DNA of 64,000 nucleotides from Bacillaceae bacterium S4-13-56 (GCA_040191315.1 JAWJLM010000006.1:41464-105463), one strand, 5' to 3'. Positions 46,701-56,978 are shown, counted from the first letter of the stretch. The notes: generated by a model not told the origin, from the letters alone. Translations and numbers: made by a program.

Positions 46701-46850
46701 ATGCGTGTAAACATTACACTTGCTTGTACAGAGACTGGTGATCGTAATTATATTACGACTAAAAATAAGCGTAAAAACCCAGAGCGTATTGAATTGAAGA
46801 AATACAGTCCACGTCTAAAGAGACACACATTGCATCGTGAGACAAAGTAA
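46701..46850 (+). CDS. rpmG: 50S ribosomal protein L33 (zinc-free type)
   Basis: 49 residues, start [17 protein letters not shown], end RHTLHRETK. It has a single cysteine and lacks the paired CxxC motifs of zinc-binding L33, so it is the C-minus form that replaces the zinc form under zinc limitation or vice versa. Closely matches B. subtilis RpmGA and lies at the same place in gene order. GGAGGGA lies 9 bases upstream of the ATG. Confidence 0.95.
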   Translation: MRVNITLACTETGDRNYITTKNKRKNPERIELKKYSPRLKRHTLHRETK

Positions 46851-46880
46851 CAGTAGGGTAGTTTTCCTACTGTTTTTTTG
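46849..46880 (+). terminator. Intrinsic terminator after rpmG
   Basis: AACAGTAGG-GTAGTTTT-CCTACTGTT with seven T's, followed directly by the variant repeat head ACAATCAGGATTTAT. Confidence 0.9.
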
Positions 46881-46881
46881 T

Positions 46882-47067
46882 ACAATCAGGATTTATCCCC
46901 GCATGAACGGGTGATAATACCTCCACCTCAAATCATAAGTACAACGAGAAGAGTAGGTGGGGGAAAACTGCCGGAAATGTCCGATTGGTTCAAGGGCCAC
47001 AAGGTCATAACCATGGATACTAACAATCAGCGGGGGACGGCTACTGATTGAAGTTTCTCTTTATTGT
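46882..47067 (+). repeat. Dispersed repeat family C, copy 6
   Basis: The fullest module-E-free copy: ACAATCAGGATTTATC, CCGCATGAACGGGTG, central hairpin (CCTCCACCTCAAATC and GAGTAGGTGGGGG), ACTGCCGG, GTCCGATTGGTTCAAGG, CAATCAGCGGGGGACGG, GAAGTTTCTCTTTATT. It fills the gap to the next gene. Confidence 0.88.
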
Positions 47068-47088
47068 AAGAAAAAGAGGGGTGTTTGG

Positions 47089-47652
47089 ATGCAATCAAAA
47101 AAAGAGCTAAGAAATGAAATGATAAATTATCTGAAAGAGATTCCTAAAAATGAAAGAGAAGCCCGATCTCAAAATATACATAGGCTAATTACAAACCACT
47201 CTTTTTGGAAGAACAACCATTGGATTGGTCTAACCATCTCCCAAGAGCATGAAGTAGATACATATTCACTAATTCAATCAGGTTGGGAGGATGGCAAAAG
47301 AATTTGTGTTCCAAAATGTGATCCAAAGCAAAAAAAATTAACTTTCTATGAAATCACATCTTTTGATCAATTAGAAGTGGTTTTTTATGGTCTACATGAA
47401 CCTATCCCTATGGAAACAAGAGTTGTAACAAAAAGTCAATTAGAAGGAATCATTGTACCAGGACTTCTTTTTGATAAAAAAGGCTTTCGAATAGGTTATG
47501 GTGGAGGATATTTTGATCGGTATTTGGTTGACTTTCAAGGGGAAACGATATCTGTGTTTTTTGAAGAGCAATTATTTAATGGGGATCTGCCACACGAAGA
47601 GCATGATGTTCCCATTCAATCCAATATAAGTAATAAAGGTGTAATAAAATGA
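47089..47652 (+). CDS. yqgN: 5-formyltetrahydrofolate cyclo-ligase
   Basis: ATP-dependent conversion of 5-formyl-THF to 5,10-methenyl-THF in the cytoplasm. 187 residues with an N-terminal KKELRNEM, the substrate loop WIGLTISQEHEVDT and the ATP-binding signature GLLFDKKGFRIGYGGGYFDR (20 residues). Weak binding site GAGGGG 7 bases before the ATG. Stop codon overlaps the next start (ATGA), so the two genes are coupled. B. subtilis position: yqgN. Confidence 0.94.
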   Translation: MQSKKELRNEMINYLKEIPKNEREARSQNIHRLITNHSFWKNNHWIGLTISQEHEVDTYSLIQSGWEDGKRICVPKCDPKQKKLTFYEITSFDQLEVVFYGLHEPIPMETRVVTKSQLEGIIVPGLLFDKKGFRIGYGGGYFDRYLVDFQGETISVFFEEQLFNGDLPHEEHDVPIQSNISNKGVIK

Positions 47653-48428
47653 AGTATATTTTCTTCTTACTCATTTGCCTTGCTGCTTATATAAGCTATC
47701 GTAAAAAGTGGCTGACGATATCTGGTTCCCTTCTTTCTGTCATAGTGGGTTCCCTCATCATGTTTGGGGTAGGCCTAAAAGGAATCGTTATTTTAGGAGC
47801 TTTCTTTGTCTCCTCTAGCTTAGTTAGTCAAAGAAGAAAAAGGATAGCCAATTATTATGGTATAGAACAAAAGAGCTCTCAAAGAGATGGAGTTCAGGTT
47901 CTAGCCAATGGAGGTGTTGCGGCTCTTTTATCAACCCTTTATATGACCTATCCAACAGAAGCACTTTGGTTTGGGATAATAGGGGACTTTAGTTGTGCAA
48001 CAAGTGATACTTGGGCATCTGAGATTGGTCCCTTGTCTTCCAAGAGGCCAATATCTATACGAACCATGAAATCAGTTACTCCCGGTACCTCTGGAGCAAT
48101 TTCTGTTCTTGGAACGATCGCGGCTCTTGTTGGAAGTGCATTTATTGTAACCATTTCTTTTTTCTTGGATAGAAATATTAGCTTTTTAGATTTGCTAATT
48201 TTAAGCATGATTGGCTTTTTCGGACAATGGATAGATACCATTTTAGGTGCTTTAAAGCAAAGAAAGTTAAAATGTACAAAATGCGGGCAATTGACGGAGC
48301 AGAAGGTCCATTGTGAAATGAAAACAGTCCATCAATCGGGATGGTACTGGCTTCAAAACGATGCCGTGAACTTCATAGCCATCTCCTTTTCTGCTATATT
48401 GGCCGTCCTTTACTTTGAAATAAGATGA
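47649..48428 (+). CDS. DUF92 (TIGR00297) integral membrane protein
   Basis: 259 residues with six or so transmembrane helices. The central GDFSCATSDTWASEIGPLS (19 residues) and GAISVLGTIAALVGS are the DUF92 hallmarks; a CxxC pair (LKCTKCGQLTEQKVHC) near the C-terminus may bind a metal. Relatives in plants act as phytyl-phosphate kinases (VTE6-like CTP-dependent kinases); whether the bacterial form does so is unknown. Coupled to the folate enzyme by a 4 bp overlap. Confidence 0.85.
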   Translation: MKYIFFLLICLAAYISYRKKWLTISGSLLSVIVGSLIMFGVGLKGIVILGAFFVSSSLVSQRRKRIANYYGIEQKSSQRDGVQVLANGGVAALLSTLYMTYPTEALWFGIIGDFSCATSDTWASEIGPLSSKRPISIRTMKSVTPGTSGAISVLGTIAALVGSAFIVTISFFLDRNISFLDLLILSMIGFFGQWIDTILGALKQRKLKCTKCGQLTEQKVHCEMKTVHQSGWYWLQNDAVNFIAISFSAILAVLYFEIR

Positions 48429-48476
48429 TAAGCGAATGGTTATTTTTAAGAAGAGGGAACCTATAAAATACATTGA

Positions 48477-49469
<993 letters not shown>

Positions 49470-49518
49470 TGATTCATATCAAATCCTATACCTAGGAATT
49501 AAGGAAAGGGGTTTTAAT

Positions 49519-49719
49519 ATGAATCGCATCCTGAGTATGATCATGATTATTCTTTCTTTTGGCGTATTATGGAAATACAAGTATCGCATCTTATCAACTG
49601 TTTTGTCAGTTGGTGTGATTAGAAAACTGGGAATCCGATTTGCTTTTAGATGGCCAAAGTTAAGAAGTGCTATGATGGGAAGCGTGTTTGGAACTAGTCC
49701 TCAAACGAAATCTTATTAG
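49519..49719 (+). CDS. Small basic membrane protein of unknown function
   Basis: 66 residues: one N-terminal hydrophobic segment (residues 3-20), a second weaker one, then a basic tail with RKLGIRFAFRWPKLRSAMM. A strong AAAGGGG site precedes the ATG. It sits between ldh and gluP, where a similarly small gene (yqgO) lies in B. subtilis; identity not confirmed. Confidence 0.7.
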   Translation: MNRILSMIMIILSFGVLWKYKYRILSTVLSVGVIRKLGIRFAFRWPKLRSAMMGSVFGTSPQTKSY

Positions 49720-49804
49720 TTTTAAATTTTTGTCCCCTTTCCATATACACCATGCATGTACATGTTAACCAAAAGTGGTATGATGTAACGGAAGGGGGGG
49801 TTTT

Positions 49805-51361
49805 ATGTATATAAAAGAACATTACTTATTTTGGAAGATTACATATGATCTTGTAGTAAATCAAGGTTTTGAAATTCTTAAATTAGAGCAAAATCCTGGT
49901 GTATTGTGGTTAGAAAAAGAAGAAAAAAAGACTACTTATCTTATTCGAGCCACCCAGCAAACATTTGATTGGTCGAATCAGTGGAAACAAGATATAGAAA
50001 GATCGTTTCGTCAAACCCAACAATTAGAAAACTTATTGCTAGGGAAAAACATAAGATTTCTGAATGTATACATATCCGAGTTCCCCCCTGTAGACCAATG
50101 GGAAGATATACAAATCCCACTTGAGAAAAAAGGAAAGAAGACAATAGTTGGGACTACCTATCTCATTACTGATGAAAATAGAGAAGAAGAAATATCGAAA
50201 CTATATCAAGTATTTAATGGCTCTTACAATAAATTGGATATTCCGGTCAGTAGCGAAGAGGTTCTTATAGAGCAAATTCAGTATATGCAGCAGACTCTAT
50301 TCGATATCAAGAAACAAAAAGACAAAGAAGTAAAGGACTTATTTCAAACCGGGCGTCCCTTGATCACATATGCTTTGATTACTTTGAATGTCATATTGTT
50401 TTTTTTACTTGAATTTACAGGTGGAAGTACAAATACTCTGCAGTTAGTTCAGTTTGGCGCAAAGTATAATCCAGCTATCCTGGAGGGTGAATGGTGGCGT
50501 ATAATATCCTCCATGTTTCTTCACATTGGATGGATTCACATAGCGATGAACATGTTAGCACTTTATTATCTAGGCATGATAGTGGAGCGAATGTATAAGG
50601 GCATTCGATTTATCATTATCTATTTCTTAGCCGGAATTGTGGGAGGAATTGCCAGTTTTTCTTTAACCGTACATGTAGCGGCGGGTGCTTCCGGAGCCAT
50701 TTTTGGCCTGTTTGGTGCATTGCTTTTTTTTGGCGTTGTACATCGAAAACTTTTTTTCAGAACTATGGGAAGAAATGTTTTATTCATTTTGGTGATTAAC
50801 TTACTTTTGGGATTTTCCGTACCCCAAATTGACATGAGTGCTCATATAGGTGGCTTAGTGGGCGGCTTTCTTGCTGCTCAACTCGTCCATTTCCCAAAAA
50901 TGAAACATGTATGGTATCAAACCTTAGCTGGCATAGCATTGGTATTAATTGCCGGTGGTCTATCTATTTATGGATTTAGCGATAGTCGAGAACAGTTAGA
51001 TATTAGGACGGAACTGGATCTTACACAAAATCTTATACAACAGGAAAGGTTTGAAAAAGCAGAAAGTCTTTTAACAAGAGATATTGCTTGGTCGCCAGAT
51101 ACTTTAGAATTTTATTTTTTTCGCGGTTATGTCCGAGCTCAATTAGATGAAATTGATTTAGCAATTGAAGATTTTGAAAAAGTCATAAAAGAAGATAACC
51201 AGGATATTGCATCATATTATTACTTAAGTCTTTTGTATATAGAAAAAGGAGATCAATCCGAAGCCCAAGAAATGGTTAATAGAGCAAAAGAGATTGATCC
51301 CAATCATCCTGATATTCAAAAAGTTGAACAATATTTAAATCGGGTCGATGAACTGAATTAG
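49805..51361 (+). CDS. gluP: Rhomboid protease GluP (with TPR domain)
   Basis: Intramembrane serine protease. 518 residues: a cytosolic N-terminal region (about 1-180), a seven-helix rhomboid core (180-390) with the catalytic serine in GASG (S296) and histidine H347 in SAHIGG, and C-terminal TPR repeats (about 405-510). The B. subtilis YqgP has the same domain order and cleaves membrane substrates together with FtsH. ATG at 49805 after GGAAGGGGGG. Its last 27 bp overlap the convergent minus-strand gene. Confidence 0.94.
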   Translation: MYIKEHYLFWKITYDLVVNQGFEILKLEQNPGVLWLEKEEKKTTYLIRATQQTFDWSNQWKQDIERSFRQTQQLENLLLGKNIRFLNVYISEFPPVDQWEDIQIPLEKKGKKTIVGTTYLITDENREEEISKLYQVFNGSYNKLDIPVSSEEVLIEQIQYMQQTLFDIKKQKDKEVKDLFQTGRPLITYALITLNVILFFLLEFTGGSTNTLQLVQFGAKYNPAILEGEWWRIISSMFLHIGWIHIAMNMLALYYLGMIVERMYKGIRFIIIYFLAGIVGGIASFSLTVHVAAGASGAIFGLFGALLFFGVVHRKLFFRTMGRNVLFILVINLLLGFSVPQIDMSAHIGGLVGGFLAAQLVHFPKMKHVWYQTLAGIALVLIAGGLSIYGFSDSREQLDIRTELDLTQNLIQQERFEKAESLLTRDIAWSPDTLEFYFFRGYVRAQLDEIDLAIEDFEKVIKEDNQDIASYYYLSLLYIEKGDQSEAQEMVNRAKEIDPNHPDIQKVEQYLNRVDELN

Positions 51362-52216
51362 TTTTTCAATTCGGCCACTTCTATCTTCAAAAAGAACAAG
51401 CAGTTGTTTGCTGTTTTTTTGCAACAATATTAGTGGAATTGGTTTTTTAAGAACGCTTCTTTTAGGTGATTTCTCCATTTTTGCACGAAGGAAATATTCA
51501 CGATAAAGACCTTCCCATAACTGACCAATCACCCTTTGAGAATCATCCATGGAAAGTCCAGGCAAAGGCTTTTGATTATATTCAGGTAACGAGGTAAGTG
51601 GAATGAGATGATAGTTTTCCTTTGGAATCTGAAAGTAATTCATCCATTTCTCCCAATAAACTTCAAGTTGTTGACTAGTTGCATGATCCAGTGTCTCTTT
51701 CCATTCCTGCTCTTGATTTGTTTCAGGCTTTTTAAAAGATTCTAAAGGTGACATAGGTGAATCAATAACATATAGTTCATCTTTAGACATTAGTTGTATA
51801 CTTTTAATTTGATCATCAGGGTAATGTATTTCAGAATGATGATAGGAAATGGAAGAATAATGATTATGGTCCTCTCCATGAATAGTAGTCCTTTGAGATA
51901 AAAGAGCTGTATCTTGTTTCCATTTCCCAATCATTCCTATGAGAATGCCATCAGCATATAAGAGAGAAATATCCTGTCTCAAATAAGCAGGCTTGTCTAG
52001 TTCTGATGAGACACCCCAGTCAATTTCATATTCATCCTCATCAGTTTGCTCGTTTACCTGCAAATCTGTGCTAGCTTTTTTATAATAAACATCCGTTTCA
52101 AGGGGGAAATATTTTATAACTGGCTGTTCTCCTATACCAGTTCCTTTTCCGAAGAGAAAAAGGAATAAAAAGGAACAAGCAATAAAGATAAACCATATGG
52201 TTAATTTTTTTTTCAT
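51335..52216 (-). CDS. Uncharacterised exported protein
   Basis: 293 residues. N-terminal hydrophobic segment ([21 protein letters not shown]) with a cysteine but no clear lipobox; an extracytoplasmic region rich in Asp, Glu, Tyr and His (HGEDHNHYSSISYHHSE near residues 125-145); then a helical part with GQLWEGLYREYFLRAKMEK and a basic/hydrophobic end. I do not recognise the family. A strong promoter was not seen. Tail-to-tail overlap of 27 bp with gluP. The His/Asp-rich stretch might bind a metal, which is speculation. Confidence 0.7.
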   Translation of the reverse strand: MKKKLTIWFIFIACSFLFLFLFGKGTGIGEQPVIKYFPLETDVYYKKASTDLQVNEQTDEDEYEIDWGVSSELDKPAYLRQDISLLYADGILIGMIGKWKQDTALLSQRTTIHGEDHNHYSSISYHHSEIHYPDDQIKSIQLMSKDELYVIDSPMSPLESFKKPETNQEQEWKETLDHATSQQLEVYWEKWMNYFQIPKENYHLIPLTSLPEYNQKPLPGLSMDDSQRVIGQLWEGLYREYFLRAKMEKSPKRSVLKKPIPLILLQKNSKQLLVLFEDRSGRIEKLIQFIDPI

Positions 52217-52348
52217 ATATTATACTCCCTTGTCTTAGTGGTTAAATAACTTGTCTATAAACACTATGAAGGGTGAGTACTATTTATTCTTTATAAAATG
52301 GAAATGTAATGAAGGAATAATTATAGGAAGTAGAAAGGGGTTTTACAT

Positions 52349-53398
52349 ATGAGCAATAAAAGTCAATCTATTATTGAAATTTTAGGACAGTTAGTTTCTA
52401 TACCTAGCCCATCAGGTTACACTTCAGATGTTATTCGTTTCTGTGAAAATTTGCTTCGAAGTGAAGGAATTTATACAGAAAGAAATGCAAAGGGTGCGCT
52501 AATAGCTACCATTGAAGGTCAAAATAAAGATCAGCAGCGCTTATTAACAGCACATGTAGATACATTAGGTGCAATGGTGAAAGAAATAAAGAGTGATGGT
52601 AGGCTTTCCTTATCTATGATTGGAGGATTTCGTTGGAATAGTGTGGAAGGAGAATATTGCACGATTCACTCCTCCAATGACCAAAATGTCACAGGGACCA
52701 TTCTCATCCATCAAACTTCCGTCCATGTGTATAAAAATGCTGGTGATGTTAAAAGGAATGAAGAAAACATTGAAGTACGTCTAGATGAAAAGGTGAAATC
52801 TGCTAATGATGTAAGGAGTTTGGGGATTGAAGTTGGAGATTTCGTATCCTTTGATCCACGTTATCAAGTATCGGAGAGTGGTTTTGTTAAATCAAGACAC
52901 CTTGATGATAAAGCATCGGCAGCCATTTTACTACAACTGGTAATATCTTTAAGAAGGGAAAAAGTGGAAATACCTTATACTACTAACTTTTATTTTTCAA
53001 ATAACGAAGAAATAGGGTATGGTGGCAATGCTTCTTTGCCCTCACAAACTGTAGAATATATTGCTGTAGATATGGGAGCAATTGGCGATGGTCAAAGCTC
53101 CAGTGAGTTTGATGTTTCCATCTGTGCTAAAGACTCATCGGGGCCCTATCATTATTTACTCAGGAAACAACTAAGTGAAATAGCTAAAAGAAATAAGCTC
53201 CCGTATACTGTTGATATATACCCATACTACGGATCTGACGCATCGGCGGCCATTCGGTCAGGATATGACATTCGACATGGATTAATTGGGCCAGGTATAG
53301 ATGCTTCCCATGCATTTGAAAGGACACATGAATCTTCACTAATAGCAACATATGATCTTATCTATCATTATCTTCAAGAGCCAATGATCAGTGAGTAA
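52349..53398 (+). CDS. M42 family metallopeptidase (glutamyl-aminopeptidase/PepA-like)
   Basis: Di-zinc cytosolic aminopeptidase of the M42 family, with relatives once called endoglucanase M. 349 residues: ligands in TAHVDTLG, the bridging aspartate in RHLDDKAS, catalytic Glu in FSNNEEIGYGG, VDMGAIGDGQ and the C-terminal FERTHESS histidine. A PA-like insert (about 95-160) separates the first two sites, as in the family. ATG after AAAGGGG. The gene is followed by the orphan spoVAF. Confidence 0.9.
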   Translation: MSNKSQSIIEILGQLVSIPSPSGYTSDVIRFCENLLRSEGIYTERNAKGALIATIEGQNKDQQRLLTAHVDTLGAMVKEIKSDGRLSLSMIGGFRWNSVEGEYCTIHSSNDQNVTGTILIHQTSVHVYKNAGDVKRNEENIEVRLDEKVKSANDVRSLGIEVGDFVSFDPRYQVSESGFVKSRHLDDKASAAILLQLVISLRREKVEIPYTTNFYFSNNEEIGYGGNASLPSQTVEYIAVDMGAIGDGQSSSEFDVSICAKDSSGPYHYLLRKQLSEIAKRNKLPYTVDIYPYYGSDASAAIRSGYDIRHGLIGPGIDASHAFERTHESSLIATYDLIYHYLQEPMISE

Positions 53399-53402
53399 TT
53401 TG

Positions 53403-53432
53403 TGAATGAATTCTTAAAAGAAGTACACGCTA
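53403..53432 (+). promoter_or_regulatory. Candidate sigma-G/F promoter for spoVAF
   Basis: TGAATG (53403-53408), 17 bp, CACGCTA (53426-53432), compared with forespore consensus TGAATA / CATACTA. Five of six and five of seven bases match. It lies directly after the M42 stop codon and 35 bp before the spoVAF start, where forespore expression would be expected. Confidence 0.5.
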
Positions 53433-53466
53433 ATTACTGAGTATGACAGGAAGATAGGTGATTAGC

Positions 53467-54921
53467 GTGGACTTAAAGAAAGAAGCGGCTCGTTCCTTTG
53501 ATCAGCGTATTGCTTATTTGCGTGAGGAATTGGGAGTCGATAAGAGCTTTGATGTCATTCAGTTAGATTTAGAATATGCTGGCAAACGTATGGCACTGTA
53601 TATGATTGATGGCTTTGTAAAAGATGATATCCTTCAACGGATCATGTGGGGGCTAAGTCAACTTTCGGAAGAAGACTTGGAACCCAAGCCCCTACAACGT
53701 CTCTTAAAAACCCACCTTCCGTATGTAGAATTAGAAGAGGTTGAGGATCTAGATAAAGTGGTCGATGCAGTATTAGCAGGGCCAACTGCTCTTGTAGTAG
53801 AAGGTGTTCCTTCTGTTATTATGATCGATGCAAGGACTTATCCTGTTCGTGGCCCACAAGAGCCTGATATAGAACGGGTTGTAAGAGGGGCTCGTGATGG
53901 GTATGTGGAGACTATTGTATTTAACACTGCTCTAACACGAAGAAGAGTAAGAGATCGTAGTCTTCGTTCTGAGTATATGCAAATCGGGAGAAGGTCGAAA
54001 ACAGATGTTTGTATATCTTATTTGGAAGACATCGCAGACCTATCCTTTGTACAACATATTAAAGATACTCTGAGTAAAATTGATACAGATGGAATACCAA
54101 TGGCAGAAAAGACAGTCGAAGAATATATATTTGGTAAACACTGGAATCCATATCCTTCTGTAAGATATACGGAAAGGCCTGATACAGCTGCCTCTCACTT
54201 ATTTGAGGGGCATGTCATCATTTTTATCGATGGATCGCCAAGTGCAATGATAACTCCTTCAACTTTTTGGCATCACCTACAGCACGCAGAAGAGTATCGT
54301 CAAAAACCAATGATAGGCGCTTATTTAAGAATTGTTCGATTTATAGCAGTCTTTGCCTCTTTATTTATTCTGCCACTTTGGTATTTGCTAGCGACAAATT
54401 CAGAACTATTACCTGAAGGGTTAAGCTTTATAGGAATATCAGAGGATTACACCATTCCCCTTATTGCTCAATTTTTGTTTGCTGAGGTAGGGATAGATAT
54501 CTTAAGGATGGCTGCAATTCACACTCCGTCTGCTCTTGCAACGGCACTAGGGTTGGTGGCTGCCATTTTAATTGGACAGGTTGCAGTAGAAGTAGGACTG
54601 TTTTCGTATGAAGTCGTTCTTTATTTGTCTATTGCTGCCATAGGGACTTTTGCAACACCAAGCTATGAAATGAGCCTAGCCAATCGATTAGCTAGACTAT
54701 TTTTTCTAATAGTTGCAGCAATGTTTGGTCCAATTGGATTTATGATCGGTATAACACTATGGATCCTATATCTAGCTCGAATGACGTCCTTCCAAATACC
54801 ATATCTTTGGCCGTTTTTACCATTTTCCTATCGATCTATGAGAGATGTTATATTTAGAGCGCCAATACCATTAAAAAATCGAAGACCATATATACTTGAT
54901 CCTCAAGATCCTGATCGATAA
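53467..54921 (+). CDS. spoVAF: Spore germination protein SpoVAF (GerA family), orphan copy
   Basis: Inner-membrane spore protein. In B. subtilis SpoVAF is encoded in the spoVA operon and forms, with FigP, a channel that boosts germinant signalling. 484 residues: a hydrophilic N-terminal half (about 1-285) with YVETIVFNTALTRRRVR, then about five transmembrane helices (290-450), a basic C-terminal tail. RYTERPDTAASHLFEGHVII and IDGSPSAMITPSTFWH (part) are typical. A perfect AGGTGAT site places the start at GTG 53467; GTG 53458 is the alternative. No other spoVA genes are in the window, so it is separate from the operon. Confidence 0.9.
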   Translation: MDLKKEAARSFDQRIAYLREELGVDKSFDVIQLDLEYAGKRMALYMIDGFVKDDILQRIMWGLSQLSEEDLEPKPLQRLLKTHLPYVELEEVEDLDKVVDAVLAGPTALVVEGVPSVIMIDARTYPVRGPQEPDIERVVRGARDGYVETIVFNTALTRRRVRDRSLRSEYMQIGRRSKTDVCISYLEDIADLSFVQHIKDTLSKIDTDGIPMAEKTVEEYIFGKHWNPYPSVRYTERPDTAASHLFEGHVIIFIDGSPSAMITPSTFWHHLQHAEEYRQKPMIGAYLRIVRFIAVFASLFILPLWYLLATNSELLPEGLSFIGISEDYTIPLIAQFLFAEVGIDILRMAAIHTPSALATALGLVAAILIGQVAVEVGLFSYEVVLYLSIAAIGTFATPSYEMSLANRLARLFFLIVAAMFGPIGFMIGITLWILYLARMTSFQIPYLWPFLPFSYRSMRDVIFRAPIPLKNRRPYILDPQDPDR

Positions 54922-54943
54922 AAATCGATTAGGATCTTCTTCA
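54903..54943 (+). terminator. Terminator at the end of spoVAF
   Basis: AAGATCCTGATCGAT-AAAA-ATCGATTAGGATCTT: arms overlap the last codons and stop; T-run short (CTTC). Confidence 0.75.
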
Positions 54944-54974
54944 CGTTAAAGTGTAAAATTAACGTAGTTAAAAT

Positions 54975-55451
54975 TTTTAAGTACGAAGTATAAGAAAAGC
55001 TAATACTTTGAACGTCGCCTAAAGGCTCGCCATTCGATGAACTTTTCTTACTATATAAGAATCATTATGCCTGGCTTCGCGGAGCCACCATCTACCATGA
55101 AAATGGATTCCTAATCAAACAAGGAGGATAAATCTTGTTCATCTTTGGGAATACCTTTAATAACAACATGACCAGATCGAAATATACATTGGTGGATTCT
55201 GAAAAAGAATACCCTGCATAAGAAACGGGTTGTGCCGATATAGAAGTACCATCTATTGTGACTAGATCACGTATACAAAAGTTTTACAGGGTATGTTTTC
55301 ATACAAAAGTATAAAATTTGTCTAGCTCCAGCGAAACAGCTTCATCAAGTAATCTTCAAAGTTTTTGCCCCGAGTAAGGAAAGCTACTTAGAGCTACTTC
55401 GCAGAAACAAGTGCTTTTCTTGTTTAGAAGGGCGCTTGCGTTTTTCTTACC
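54975..55451 (+). repeat. Composite repeat A+B, copy 3 (plus preceding family-B tail)
   Basis: A family-B-like tail ends CTTTTCTTAC at about 55050. Module A runs 55054-55315 and carries 27 bp (about 55114-55140) that are absent from copies 1 and 2; the missing piece is bounded by ATC on each side. Module B continues TTTGTCTAGCTCCAGCG to GCGTTTTTCTTAC (55313-55451). The remainder of the 54922-55552 gap holds no gene beyond the yqgQ upstream sequence. Confidence 0.85.
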
Positions 55452-55552
55452 TGTCTTATGTCAAAAATAAATGCGGTTACATTTTAAAAATAGGTAATTT
55501 TTAATTTCCATTTTGCGAATTAAGTTGTTATAATGGTTCATGGTGATGCGAT

Positions 55553-55750
55553 ATGAATACAATATATGATGTTCAACAGCTACTAAAAAAATTCGGTACC
55601 ATAATATATATTGGGGATCGTCTAGCTGATCTTGAATTAATGGAAGCTGAAGTGAAAGAATTATTTCAATCACAGTGTATTTCAACACAAGAATATCAAA
55701 TGGCGATTTTGTTACTTCGTCAAGAAAGTGCTCGTCTACGAGATCAATGA
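55553..55750 (+). CDS. yqgQ: YqgQ family small protein
   Basis: 65 residues, predominantly helical, no membrane segment: MNTIYDVQQLLKKFGTIIYI then GDRLADLELMEAEVKELFQ, ending EYQMAILLLRQESARLR. This matches the DUF910/YqgQ family, found just before glucokinase in Bacillus. Probably DNA/RNA-binding like, but no activity is established. GGTGATG precedes the ATG. It is 17 bp upstream of glcK. Confidence 0.9.
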   Translation: MNTIYDVQQLLKKFGTIIYIGDRLADLELMEAEVKELFQSQCISTQEYQMAILLLRQESARLRDQ

Positions 55751-55767
55751 GTAAAGGATGAATTAAA

Positions 55768-56745
55768 TTGAGTAGTAAACTATATATTGGGGTCGATATT
55801 GGTGGAACATCAGTCAAAATCGCATTTATTCATGATGATGGGACAATTCTTGCAAAATGGGAAATCCCTACGCGTATAGAAAATAATGGACAATATATTT
55901 TGACAGATATAGCATCTTCAATTAATGAACATGTGAGTAAATATAATTTAGATAAATCCAAGCTTGTAGGATGTGGAGTGGGAGCACCGGGATTTGTTGA
56001 TAGTAAAGAAGGATTTGTATACCAAGCAGTGAACATTGGATGGAAAAACTTTGATTTATCGAATAGGTTAAAAGCTTTAATCAGTATACCGGTTTTTGTG
56101 GAAAATGATGCAAATCTTGCAGCTCTTGGTGAAAACTGGATGGGATCCGGAAGACAGTCGAATGACCTAATGTGTGTAACACTAGGTACTGGTGTTGGAG
56201 CCGGAATCATCTCAAATGGGGTATTAATCAGTGGAGCCAATGGTACAGGTGGGGAAATTGGGCATATCACTGTAAATGCAGATGGTGCTCCATGTAATTG
56301 TGGTAGAAATGGCTGCTTAGAAACAGTTGCCTCTGCGACTGGTATCATAAGACTTGCCATTGAAGCGTTAAATCGTCCAGAAGCAGGTGAGTTAAAAGCA
56401 CGCTTTGAGGCAAAGGGAGAATTAACAGCTAAAGATGTTTTTGATGCTGCTAAAAATCAGGATCAAAAAGCCTTGGAGATTGTTGAATATGTAACTAAGG
56501 AATTAGGACTAAGTCTTTCTAACTTGGCAATAGCTTTAAACCCGGAAAGAATAGTAATCGGCGGTGGAGTTTCAAAAGCTGGCCAGTTTCTATTAGATGG
56601 CATAGAGAAATGGTTTAATCACTTTTCATTAGGAAGAACGAAAGAGGCCGTTAAATTTGTTATTGCATCTTTAGGAAATGATGCAGGTGTTTATGGTGGA
56701 GCCTATTTAGTTAAACAAAATTTAAAATCTAAGGAAATCGTTTAA
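55768..56745 (+). CDS. glcK: Glucokinase (ROK family)
   Basis: Phosphorylates glucose to glucose-6-phosphate with ATP. 325 residues: N-terminal phosphate loop GVDIGGTSVKIAF, the active-site stretch VENDANLAALGE, sugar-binding EIGHITVN and the ROK zinc motif CNCGRNGCLET. TTG start at 55768 with AAAGGA upstream; an ATG before it leads at once to a stop. Operon with yqgQ, as in B. subtilis yqgQ-yqgR. Ends at a hairpin terminator. Confidence 0.95.
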   Translation: MSSKLYIGVDIGGTSVKIAFIHDDGTILAKWEIPTRIENNGQYILTDIASSINEHVSKYNLDKSKLVGCGVGAPGFVDSKEGFVYQAVNIGWKNFDLSNRLKALISIPVFVENDANLAALGENWMGSGRQSNDLMCVTLGTGVGAGIISNGVLISGANGTGGEIGHITVNADGAPCNCGRNGCLETVASATGIIRLAIEALNRPEAGELKARFEAKGELTAKDVFDAAKNQDQKALEIVEYVTKELGLSLSNLAIALNPERIVIGGGVSKAGQFLLDGIEKWFNHFSLGRTKEAVKFVIASLGNDAGVYGGAYLVKQNLKSKEIV

Positions 56746-56772
56746 AAAACCTTGTATATGCAAGGTTTTTCT
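56745..56772 (+). terminator. Intrinsic terminator after glcK
   Basis: AAAAACCTTG-TATATG-CAAGGTTTTT followed by C and T-rich sequence. Confidence 0.85.
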
Positions 56773-56978
56773 CCTTTTTTGATTCCTTTAAAAATTTTGT
56801 AAAAAAGGTCTATTTCGGTGAAAATAGGTCTAATCTATTAAAATTGGTTTTTTAGAAATTACCTGAAACTTTTTCATCTTCTCAAACGTCTTATGTATTG
56901 ATGTATAAATGTTATATAGATAAAAAAAAGGGAATAGAATACTAGGAGAGGTAGAACCCTCTAGGGAGGAGAAATAAT

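Noticed and set aside
46403..46714. Open frame of 103 codons on the minus strand between the HTH-tailed gene and rpmG
   Set aside because: It lies wholly on repeat family C and its inverted module E; no binding site, no conserved protein features.
55830..56360. 176-codon minus-strand frame within glcK
   Set aside because: Antisense to glucokinase, no start context, low-complexity Pro/Ser composition.
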